Below, piece by piece: positions 1 to 6,905 of a DNA stretch of 36,995 nt. The DNA comes from Caldilineaceae bacterium (GTDB taxonomy: Bacteria; Chloroflexota; Anaerolineae; Caldilineales; Caldilineaceae): the NCBI GenBank assembly GCA_022824685.1, contig JAJDZJ010000162.1, positions 1 to 36,995 on the forward strand, read 5' to 3'. The first letter of the stretch is position 1, and each line of letters opens with the position of its first letter. The notes under the pieces are model-generated. The model was not told the origin of the DNA, did not search any database, and worked only from the letters and a program-made list of their open reading frames with translations. Both the position numbers and the translations under genes were made by a program.

Positions 1-392
1 GCCCTCAGTCGGCGAGATAAGTTAAATTCTCCGTCTACGTGCCATCTTTCGTACATTTCCCTGTGTCTTACCCCGACCTGGAAGAGTATTCGGCTGCATT
101 TCGATGTTCTGACCCAATTTAGATGCAATCGCCCTGACCCATAGTGTGCCGGTCCTTGCCCGCGCCCCTTACGTGCGCTGGCGTAAGACCAACCAACTGC
201 GGTTCCTCCACAACTGTATAAGGCGTCCCTGCAGCGCTCTGTCAAACCGCCAACCGCGTTAAACAGACTTCCGCTTCGGACGGCCAGCGGTCCAGGGACG
301 TTTCGATCTTGCATCGTCCCTGCGCCGCGCAGGCAACGGTCTTGGGCGCCGGCAGCGCACAGGCCATCCCCACTCCTGTCCAGGCAATTCTC
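1..392. other. Left-edge region without an assigned gene
   Basis: No recognisable gene is present before the first permease. On the minus strand a frame is open from an ATG at 314 down to the left edge (about 104 codons, no stop). On the plus strand a frame is open from base 1 to a TAG at 139-141. Neither translation looks like a family I know, and in GC-rich DNA open frames of this length also arise by chance. The first 16 bases recur as the last 16 bases of the window. No convincing -35/-10 pair was found upstream of the permease. This could be the cut-off end of a neighbouring gene or a degenerate insertion remnant. Confidence 0.4.
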
Positions 393-1271
393 ATGGTCGC
401 CTCCCGCAATTTTCGGTTTCGCCTCGAATCCATCCTGATCTACCTGGGCCTCGGTCTCTTCGCGTTCATCGCCGTTACGCCCTTCCTCCACACCATCGCC
501 CGCTCCTTCAGCGCCGAAGCCCCAATACTTCGCGGCGAGGTAAACATCTGGCCGGTCGGCTTCTCCTTCGATGCCTACGAGCGCCTCATCATCGGCGGCA
601 CATTCTGGCTGGCCTACCGTAACTCCTTCATGATAACCGTGTACGCGACCCTGGTGCAGATGATCATGACCATTCTCTGCGCCTATCCTCTGTCGCGCAC
701 CTATCTGCCGGGCCGCAATATCCTCATGACCCTGATCGTCTTCCAGATGATCTTTCCGCCCAGCCTGATCCCCTTCTACCTTACCGTCCGCGAGGTCGGC
801 CTCATCGACAGCTGGGGCTCGCTCATCTGGCCCTACGCCATCAACACCTTCAACATGATCGTGCTGAAAAGCTACTTTCAGGCGCTGCCCAAAGAGCTCG
901 AAGAGTCGGCCATCATCGACGGCGCCAACGACTTCAGAGTTCTCATCCACATCATGCTGCCGCTTTCCGTGCCCGTGCTCCTGACTCTGACCCTGTTCTA
1001 CGTGGTCGCCAACTGGAACCTCTTCCTGCCCGCCATCTTCTTCATCAACGACGGCAACAAGCAACCGCTCCAGGTGATCCTGCGCGACATGATCTGGTCC
1101 ATGCAGCTCGCCACCCAAACCGCAAGCGCCGACGATTTCGAGCGGCTCGCCGGCATGGAAGCGCTCAAGGCCTCCAGCGTCATCATCGCCGCCATCCCTA
1201 TGCTAATCGCCTATCCGTTCTTCCAACGCTTCTTTATCAAGGGTATCCTTCTGGGCGCCATCAAAGGGTAG
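393..1271 (+). CDS. Carbohydrate ABC transporter permease, LplC/MalG type
   Basis: Inner-membrane permease subunit of a CUT1-type ABC importer, about 292 residues, the usual length for this family. The frame is open further upstream to a TTG at 309, but the extra 28 residues are low-complexity. The ATG at 393 places the first membrane helix (IYLGLGLFAFIAV) where the family has it. The cytoplasmic EAA loop that contacts the ATPase is clear at about residues 168-190 (EESAIIDGANDF followed by IMLP). The C-terminus ends in LGAIKG, typical of this subfamily. It is followed 133 bases later by the binding-protein gene. No ATPase gene lies nearby, so a shared MsmK-type ATPase elsewhere is likely. The substrate cannot be told from sequence; oligosaccharides or sugar derivatives are likely from family knowledge. 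Confidence 0.9.
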   Translation: MVASRNFRFRLESILIYLGLGLFAFIAVTPFLHTIARSFSAEAPILRGEVNIWPVGFSFDAYERLIIGGTFWLAYRNSFMITVYATLVQMIMTILCAYPLSRTYLPGRNILMTLIVFQMIFPPSLIPFYLTVREVGLIDSWGSLIWPYAINTFNMIVLKSYFQALPKELEESAIIDGANDFRVLIHIMLPLSVPVLLTLTLFYVVANWNLFLPAIFFINDGNKQPLQVILRDMIWSMQLATQTASADDFERLAGMEALKASSVIIAAIPMLIAYPFFQRFFIKGILLGAIKG

Positions 1272-1389
1272 ATGACGCCCAGAACTGAAATACGACTACC
1301 CTTACCAGCCCCGTGATTCCAGGTTGCATCGCTTGCAGCGAACGTGTAACAGTTCGCATCTCCAGACCGACGCAATGTCCAGAGACCAC

Positions 1390-1395
1390 AGGAGG
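1390..1395 (+). promoter_or_regulatory. Shine-Dalgarno fixing the solute-binding protein start
   Basis: AGGAGG lies nine bases before the ATG at 1405. It decides between that start and the longer open frame from 1324, whose extra 27 residues would bury the Tat/lipobox signal. It is one of the strongest ribosome binding sites in the window, as expected for a binding protein needed in excess over its permeases. Confidence 0.8.
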
Positions 1396-1404
1396 AACGC
1401 TTGT

Positions 1405-3009
1405 ATGTCTTCTCAACCCAAGTTTACCCGCCGTCAGGCCCTCAAGTTGATGGGGATCACCTCCGTCAGCGCATACCTGGCCGCCTGTGCCCCCCCAACT
1501 GAGATGGCCGACTCCGGCGACTCCGAAATGCCCGCCGGAGAAAAGAAGAAGATCTCCATCTCCCACATCGGTGGCGGCAGTGTCGAGGCATCGGAGAAAT
1601 CCCACCGCATGATGCTTCTGCGCTCCAGCTTCCCCGACATCGAGTTCGAGAACCGTTGGGTCTCCTACGCTGCCTACCTGGACAAAATACCAGTCCAGAT
1701 CGCAAGCGGAGACCTCGCCGACCTCCAGTTCTGCAACGCCTTCAATGACATTCCGTTGATGATGGAGAACGAGGTCATCATCGAAACCGGGCCCCTGCTT
1801 GAGCAGTTCGGCCAGAACATCCTCGCCGTTACACCCGAAGCGGCCTGGGCCTCCACCGTCTACGACGGCCGTCAGGTCGCCGTCACCCACAATATCTATG
1901 ACCTCAACATCTGGTGCTGCCAGTACCGCGGCGACTGGCTCGAAGCCCTCGGCATGGGCATCCCCGAAACGATCGATGAATACGGCGAAGTGTTGCGCGC
2001 CTTCTCCAACAGCGACCCCGATGGCAACGGCCAGGACGACACCTATGGCCGTCTGCTCTACAACTCCGTCCGCTTCGACGACGACTTCTTCCATGCCTTT
2101 GGCGTCGCCGTCGGCCACCACCTCAACGGCTTCTGGCGCCAGCGCGACGGCCGTCTGGAGTTGGACTGGGTGCAGCCGGGAATGAAGGACGCGCTTGCCT
2201 GGATGAGCTCCGTCTGGGCGGACGGCGGCTTCCACCCCGATTCAATCAGTATTCCTCTCGGCCAGAAGGACAACGCCTTCCGCGCCGGAATCGCCGGCAA
2301 CGTCTATACCGCCTGGAGCGCCGTCGATTTCGCCCAGAACCAGATCAGAACTGTCGCCCCCGAAGCCACCGTCGTGGCCGGCCCGGCGCCCGAAGGCCCA
2401 GGCGGCCGCGGCTATACTGGCGAGGGTTGGCCCTGGTGCTTCGTTATTCCCATCACAGCCGAGCATCCCGAAGACTGTGTGCGCGTGATCGACTGGTTCT
2501 TCACCCCTGACATCGCAGCCCAAATCCTCTGCGAAGGTGTCCTCGGAGTAACCAACAAGGGCCTGAACGAAAACGGCTGGTGTGTCGAATTCACCCCCGA
2601 GGAGAAGGCGGCCATGGGTGACGAATGGACCCAGAAGCAGAATGAGGTCCAGGACATCAACGTCTTCTGGGGCCTTTGGCTGACAATTGGAACGTTGGGC
2701 GGCGTGCAGCCCTTCCCCACCTTCCCGCCCGATATGAAGGCGCACTTCGAAGGCATGCTCGAAGCCAAGTATTCCGAAGAAGCCCTTGCTGCCCAGGTAA
2801 TCTCTCAGGAATACCTCAGACTTACCGAGAAGCCCCGCCCCGTCCAGGCCGACAAAGAGTACTGGCCCGGCCTCCAAACCCGCTTCGGCGAATTCATCTC
2901 GCAGGCGGTGGCCGGCACCATCGACATCGACCAGGGCTGGTCAGAGTGGCTCGACTTCTTCGAAAAGAACGGTGGTCCTCTGCTGACCGAGCAGGTCAAC
3001 GAGATCTAG
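1405..3009 (+). CDS. Extracellular solute-binding lipoprotein of carbohydrate ABC transporter
   Basis: Substrate-binding component of about 534 residues that captures sugars outside the membrane for the adjacent permeases. The N-terminus has a twin-arginine pair (R9-R10 in TRRQALKLMG), a short hydrophobic stretch and a lipobox ending in LAAC with the modified Cys at 28. It is therefore a Tat- or Sec-exported lipoprotein. A Ser/Asp/Glu-rich linker follows. The mature part has the long periplasmic-binding-protein form seen in LplA-like proteins. It carries Asp-rich loops (DPDGNGQDD near residue 205) resembling the calcium-type loops found in many such proteins. It lies between two permease genes instead of ahead of both. 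A strong stem-loop immediately follows the stop codon. Specificity is not visible from sequence. Confidence 0.9.
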   Translation: MSSQPKFTRRQALKLMGITSVSAYLAACAPPTEMADSGDSEMPAGEKKKISISHIGGGSVEASEKSHRMMLLRSSFPDIEFENRWVSYAAYLDKIPVQIASGDLADLQFCNAFNDIPLMMENEVIIETGPLLEQFGQNILAVTPEAAWASTVYDGRQVAVTHNIYDLNIWCCQYRGDWLEALGMGIPETIDEYGEVLRAFSNSDPDGNGQDDTYGRLLYNSVRFDDDFFHAFGVAVGHHLNGFWRQRDGRLELDWVQPGMKDALAWMSSVWADGGFHPDSISIPLGQKDNAFRAGIAGNVYTAWSAVDFAQNQIRTVAPEATVVAGPAPEGPGGRGYTGEGWPWCFVIPITAEHPEDCVRVIDWFFTPDIAAQILCEGVLGVTNKGLNENGWCVEFTPEEKAAMGDEWTQKQNEVQDINVFWGLWLTIGTLGGVQPFPTFPPDMKAHFEGMLEAKYSEEALAAQVISQEYLRLTEKPRPVQADKEYWPGLQTRFGEFISQAVAGTIDIDQGWSEWLDFFEKNGGPLLTEQVNEI

Positions 3010-3022
3010 AAGTCAGAATTCC

Positions 3023-3060
3023 ATGGTCGGAGGCCGCGACGGAATCTGGCCTCCGACCAT
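3023..3060 (+). promoter_or_regulatory. Intercistronic stem-loop after the binding-protein gene
   Basis: A perfect 13-base inverted repeat (ATGGTCGGAGGCC at 3023-3035, GGCCTCCGACCAT at 3048-3060) with a 12-base loop. It starts 13 bases after the binding-protein stop and ends 20 bases before the next permease start. There is no T-run, so full intrinsic termination is unlikely. By analogy with the malE-malF intercistronic region it probably protects the upstream mRNA 3' end or partly terminates, giving more binding protein than permease. Confidence 0.75.
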
Positions 3061-3080
3061 TGCCCTACAAGGATGGCATC

Positions 3081-4043
3081 GTGGCAACTTCAGCCCTATC
3101 CAAATCCGCCGCGGCAGCGGGCCGTCGCAGGTCCTTTTGGGCGCAGTTTGTCTTCAACCTCTGGACCTACCGCTACCTCTACCTGATGCTTGTCCTTCCC
3201 TTCGTCTTCTTCATCATCTTCCGTTTCTACCCCATGTGGGGCAACATCATCGCCTTCAAGAAGTACCAGCTGATGCGCGGCATCTGGGGCAGCCAGTGGG
3301 TCGGTTTCCAGCACTTCAACACACTCTTCGATGATCCCGCCTTCCTGCGCGTACTCCGCAACACCGTCTCAATCGCCTTCTTCAAACTGGTCTTCACTTT
3401 CCCTGCCCCGATCATCCTCGCGCTCTTCATCAACGAAATCCGCCACATGGCCTATAAGCGGTTCGTTCAGACCGTCGTCTACGTGCCCCACTTCCTTTCC
3501 TGGGTCATCTACGGCGCAATCCTCTACATCGTCCTGTCGCCGGCAAACGGCATCGTTAACAACATCGCCGCCTCGCTCGGCATGGAAAAAGTCGCCTTCT
3601 TCCAGAAGCCGGGCTATTTCCAACCCATCGTCATCATCTCCTCACTGCTCAAGGAAACCGGCTGGGCCGCCATCATCTACCTCGCCACCATCTCCACCAT
3701 CGACCTCACACTCTACGAAGCCGCCATCATCGACGGAGCCAATCGCTGGCAGCTCATGCGCTACGTAACGCTGCCCGGCCTGGCCATGACCATCGTCACC
3801 CTCTTCATCCTCCAGATCGGCTTCTTCCTCAACGTCGGCTTCGAACAGATCTTCATCCTGCAAAACAACATGGTCCTCATGACCGCCGACGTAATCGAAA
3901 CCTTCATCTACCGAGTCGGCATCCGCCAGGCCCGCTTTGACTTCACCACCGCCGCCGGCCTCTTCAACGGGCTCGTGGGCATGGTCCTCGTCCTCCTCGC
4001 CGACCGCCTCGCCAAACGCCTCGACCTCCCCGGCATCTTCTAA
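3081..4043 (+). CDS. ABC transporter permease, LplB/MalF type
   Basis: Second permease subunit of the importer, about 320 residues. The reading frame is open far upstream, overlapping the binding protein, but the GTG at 3081 is the best start. It is preceded by AAGGA with seven bases spacing and lies just after the intercistronic hairpin. The protein has a short basic N-terminus (SKSAAAAGRRRS) and six predicted helices. The EAA loop lies around residues 210-233 (TLYEAAIIDGANRW then VTLPGL). The FYPMWGNIIAFKKYQ segment after the first helix is typical of the LplB group that imports large or unusual saccharides. It should form the transmembrane pair with the upstream LplC-type permease. Confidence 0.9.
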   Translation: MATSALSKSAAAAGRRRSFWAQFVFNLWTYRYLYLMLVLPFVFFIIFRFYPMWGNIIAFKKYQLMRGIWGSQWVGFQHFNTLFDDPAFLRVLRNTVSIAFFKLVFTFPAPIILALFINEIRHMAYKRFVQTVVYVPHFLSWVIYGAILYIVLSPANGIVNNIAASLGMEKVAFFQKPGYFQPIVIISSLLKETGWAAIIYLATISTIDLTLYEAAIIDGANRWQLMRYVTLPGLAMTIVTLFILQIGFFLNVGFEQIFILQNNMVLMTADVIETFIYRVGIRQARFDFTTAAGLFNGLVGMVLVLLADRLAKRLDLPGIF

Positions 4044-4112
4044 CCCACCCGCCGACCCCTCCCGTTCCCCCCGCTACCCACTGACCACTGACCACCGCAG
4101 TTCGCCATCCAG
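4044..4112 (+). repeat. C-rich intergenic element with CTGACCAC..GCAGTTC motif (copy 1)
   Basis: After the permease stop comes a C-rich tract, then a short direct repeat CTGACCA (4081 and 4088), then CTGACCACCGCAGTTC at 4088-4103. The same 16-mer with one change occurs at 9658-9673, again after a C-rich tract. In both places it ends a few bases upstream of a predicted -35 box. It looks like a dispersed intergenic repeat or a regulator site tied to promoters. Confidence 0.5.
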
Positions 4113-4141
4113 TTGCCAAGCCGTGACGACTGCTGTAAACT
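4113..4141 (+). promoter_or_regulatory. Predicted sigma70-type promoter of the SDR gene
   Basis: TTGCCA at 4113-4118 and TAAACT at 4136-4141 are separated by 17 bases. The -35 matches 5 of 6 and the -10 matches 4 of 6 consensus positions. Transcription would start near 4148, about 20 bases before the SDR start codon. Assigned by eye. Confidence 0.5.
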
Positions 4142-4167
4142 GAAGATTCCTAGCGGAAGGATCGAAA

Positions 4168-4935
4168 ATGCGGCTGAACGAAAAAGTCGCCATCATTACC
4201 GGAGGCAGCGGCGGCCTCGGTCGTTCCATCGCCGCAAAATTCGTCGAAGAAGGCGCGTTCGTCACCATCGCCGACCAGGACGCGGATTCCGGGCAGCGCG
4301 TCCTTGCCCAACTGCAGAGCGCCGGCCTCCCGGCAATCTTCGTCAAAACCGATGTGTCCAACCGCGCTGGCGTCGCGCGGCTTGTCGAACAGACCGTTCA
4401 ACGTTTTGGCCGCATCGACATCCTTGTCAACAATGCCGCTGTCCTCGGCGAAAACGGCCACTTTCTCGAGATATCCCAGACCGTATGGGATCACGTGGTC
4501 AGCGTCAATCAGACGGCGGTCTTTGTCTGTTCACAACTGGTGGGCCGTGTCATGGCCAAGGCCGGCAAGGGAAATATCATCAACATTTCCTCCATAAATG
4601 GCACAGTCCCTCTGCCCCGCTGTGCAGCCTATGTCGCGGCCAAGAGCGCGGTCGAGTCTCTGACTCGCATTGCAGCCACCGATCTGGCTCCTTACAATAT
4701 CCGCGTCAACACGATCGCTCCAGGTCCGATCGAAAACCGCCCGCCGCATTTGGACGCACCCCGTCCGACCGAAGATACCTTGCTTGGTCGCAACGGCCTG
4801 CCGCACGAAATCGCGGCGGCAGCCGTCTTTTTGGCGTCGGAGGAGTCCAGTTTCATCACCGGTGAACGCATCGCAGTCGATGGCGGCATGTTGGTCAACG
4901 GCTATCGAATATACGGCGTCGAACGCCCTGCTTAA
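4168..4935 (+). CDS. SDR family NAD(P)-dependent oxidoreductase
   Basis: Classical short-chain dehydrogenase/reductase of 255 residues. The nucleotide-binding motif TGGSGGLG is at 11-18, the NNAA motif at 88-91, and the catalytic set N114, S142, Y155 and K159 is present (SSINGT and YVAAK). An acidic residue after beta-strand 2 (IADQD) favours NAD(H) over NADP(H). The start is supported by GGAAGGA seven bases upstream. It probably oxidises a hydroxyl group of a sugar or polyol, given the transporter ahead of it, but the FabG-like fold covers many substrates and the exact one is unknown. It appears to be transcribed from its own promoter. Confidence 0.92.
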   Translation: MRLNEKVAIITGGSGGLGRSIAAKFVEEGAFVTIADQDADSGQRVLAQLQSAGLPAIFVKTDVSNRAGVARLVEQTVQRFGRIDILVNNAAVLGENGHFLEISQTVWDHVVSVNQTAVFVCSQLVGRVMAKAGKGNIINISSINGTVPLPRCAAYVAAKSAVESLTRIAATDLAPYNIRVNTIAPGPIENRPPHLDAPRPTEDTLLGRNGLPHEIAAAAVFLASEESSFITGERIAVDGGMLVNGYRIYGVERPA

Positions 4936-4960
4936 CGCACTTGTTCTGCGAGAAAGTGCG
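4936..4960 (+). terminator. Stem-loop after the SDR gene, possible terminator
   Basis: CGCACTT at 4936-4942 pairs with AAGTGCG at 4954-4960 across an 11-base loop, starting immediately after the TAA stop. No T-run follows, so termination would be weak; an mRNA 3'-end stabiliser is equally possible. Confidence 0.35.
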
Positions 4961-5056
4961 AGAGAGGTAGAGAAACCGCGAAGCCCTGATGCCGATGACC
5001 AACGACGCTTTGAGAGTCAAGGGAAAGTCCAAACTGTTATTCCAAGGTGGTTGCCT

Positions 5057-5893
5057 GTGAAACTGTGTGGTCTGGCCTCTTCCCTGCTGATCGCGCTCAC
5101 GCTCCTGTCCGCCTGCTTTGGCCCCGACCTGCCCGGCGCGCCCCAGATGCCCCGGCTGCCCTCGCCGCGTAACCTCCCCGGCGTTGACGAGCTGTTCGAT
5201 CAACTGCCCGGTTTCGACCTGGACCTCCTGGGAGAACTGGAACTCCCCGACCTCAGCGGCATCGCCGATCTGCCGCAGCTGGTCGACCTTCCCGGCCTGG
5301 ACGTTGGCGAAGGCGCCATCGCCTTCGCCGGTCCCACCGAGATGCGCATAGAAGTGGGCGAATCTATTCGCGGCACCGACATCCAGTTGACCGGCATCGT
5401 TGACGGCCGCGCCCAATTCCTCTTCTCCGGACTGCGCGCCGAACGCATCGCCGGCGACTCCCTCGACTTCGACGGCCCCTGGCCTAACATCGCCGGCGTA
5501 GACTACCTGCTCCGCCTGCGCGTCTATCGAGTCACCGAGGAGTACGTTCGCGCCGCCGGCGTCCATCGCCTCTTGATCGAGGGCATCCAGCCCATCCATC
5601 AGCCAGCGATGACCATGCAGGGAGCGCCCCTCAAACTCCCCTACACCGGGTTAGCCGGACCGGGTTCCCAGCTCAAGGGAACCACTTTCGGTTACATCGG
5701 GCAGGCAGAACAGGGCGCCGAAATCAGTGGTATCCCTTCCGGCGATTTTCCCTTTCGCAAAACCGGTGATAGTCTGCGGTGGCAGGGCATGCTGCGGCCC
5801 GACCTGCCCAGCCTGTTCGAGTTGCGCATCGTCACTTACGCAGAGAGTTCAGTCCAGGTGGCAGGGATCGTCTCCCTGCAACTTCCTGACTGA
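5057..5893 (+). CDS. Hypothetical lipoprotein
   Basis: Protein of 278 residues with no family that I recognise. The frame is open back to 4670, overlapping the SDR gene, but the GTG at 5057 is preceded by AAGGTGG with six bases spacing. From there the sequence starts with a proper lipoprotein signal: basic N-terminus, hydrophobic core and lipobox LSAC with Cys20. Residues 22-90 are unusually rich in Leu-Pro and Asp pairs (LPxL, LPGL, LPDL repeated), perhaps a stalk or linker. The remainder looks beta-rich. It would be anchored on the outer face of the membrane. The gene 152 bases downstream also encodes a membrane-anchored exposed protein. Confidence 0.7.
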   Translation: MKLCGLASSLLIALTLLSACFGPDLPGAPQMPRLPSPRNLPGVDELFDQLPGFDLDLLGELELPDLSGIADLPQLVDLPGLDVGEGAIAFAGPTEMRIEVGESIRGTDIQLTGIVDGRAQFLFSGLRAERIAGDSLDFDGPWPNIAGVDYLLRLRVYRVTEEYVRAAGVHRLLIEGIQPIHQPAMTMQGAPLKLPYTGLAGPGSQLKGTTFGYIGQAEQGAEISGIPSGDFPFRKTGDSLRWQGMLRPDLPSLFELRIVTYAESSVQVAGIVSLQLPD

Positions 5894-6045
5894 CGTTGCA
5901 TTTCGTCTACGAACTGAACGCGCCGCAAACATCAGCAAGGGAGACCCCTTTCCCGACAGGAGCAGCTGGCCAACAGCTCCGCGATGAAGCAGAGAACGAC
6001 CGTTGGAATCTGTAGCATTGTACGGAAGCGCTGGAGAAACAAGCG

Positions 6046-6879
6046 ATGGTTGAGGCTGTGAGAAACCCCGGTACGTTAAGTGTGATCCGAAGATTCAGAC
6101 CACACGCCGACCTCCAGGGAATCCGCGCCGACTATTACAATCTTACCGACCTCCAGGGCCAGCCCCTCGCCGGGCTGCTTGTCCTGATGGACCGGCGCGG
6201 CCGGCCTGTGCGCGCCGAAATCCATATGAACAACAACATCGCAGACGCCCTCTACGAGATCGCCCTGCGCCAGAGCCTCCGCCTCATCGAAGACCGCTAC
6301 AAAAGTGACCGCCCCATCCGTCTTTATCCGCTTCGCATGCAACTGAACAGCGACCCGCTTTCGGTCCAGCCCAGGGGCAGCGCCCCAAGCCCCGGCATCG
6401 CCCCCGCCCCGGCCTCGGGCAGCCCCCTCCTGCTGGTCGGCGCCATTCTCCTCCTGATCTCTGCCCTGTTCAGCGGGTGGTTCCTCAACGATTGGCTCTC
6501 CGGCGACCTGGCGCAGTCAAACACGCCGGCCAATATCGCCCTGGGATCGGCCTCGGGGAACGCCAACACCTTTGTCCTCATCGCCGAAACCAACGGCCTG
6601 CCGCCCAGCCGCAACGCAATCCCCATGAATGTCGGCGACCGCATTCGCCTGCTGCCCGAGTACAAAATCTCTCTCCGCTCCGAAGCCGGCGCGCAGGCCG
6701 GCGCCATCGTCTCCAACCTGCAAGACGCCAACCACATGACCATCCTTAACGGCCCAATCTGGCTGGAAGGAAACAGCGATACCATCGTCTGGTGGTTTGT
6801 GCGCGTCGATAACGGCGCCGAAGGCTGGGTCCCGGCCAATACCAGCGAACTCACTCTTCTCGAACCGCTCACCCGATAG
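6046..6879 (+). CDS. Membrane-anchored protein with C-terminal SH3-like domain
   Basis: Protein of 277 residues with a GGAG ribosome site nine bases before the ATG. Residues 1-110 form a predicted cytoplasmic alpha/beta domain I do not recognise. A Pro/Ser/Ala-rich linker follows, then one membrane helix at about 125-147 (LLLVGAILLLISALFSGWFL). Outside are about 120 residues with the look of a bacterial SH3 fold: MNVGDRIRLLPEYKISLRSE near residue 195 and a terminal FVRVDNGAEGWVPAN motif. Such domains usually bind peptidoglycan or other envelope polymers. No catalytic motif is seen. It precedes the sulfatase-like gene by 26 bases, so co-transcription is likely. Confidence 0.7.
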   Translation: MVEAVRNPGTLSVIRRFRPHADLQGIRADYYNLTDLQGQPLAGLLVLMDRRGRPVRAEIHMNNNIADALYEIALRQSLRLIEDRYKSDRPIRLYPLRMQLNSDPLSVQPRGSAPSPGIAPAPASGSPLLLVGAILLLISALFSGWFLNDWLSGDLAQSNTPANIALGSASGNANTFVLIAETNGLPPSRNAIPMNVGDRIRLLPEYKISLRSEAGAQAGAIVSNLQDANHMTILNGPIWLEGNSDTIVWWFVRVDNGAEGWVPANTSELTLLEPLTR

Positions 6880-6905
6880 AGGCGCCCAGCCAGGCAACTT
6901 CACCC

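Noticed and set aside
1334..1362. TTGCAT-17-TAACAG as a promoter for the binding-protein gene
   Set aside because: Spacing is right, but both hexamers match only three of six positions.
3023..3334. Small plus-strand frame starting in the binding-protein/permease gap
   Set aside because: Its ATG is the first arm of the stem-loop, and it overlaps the permease in another frame.
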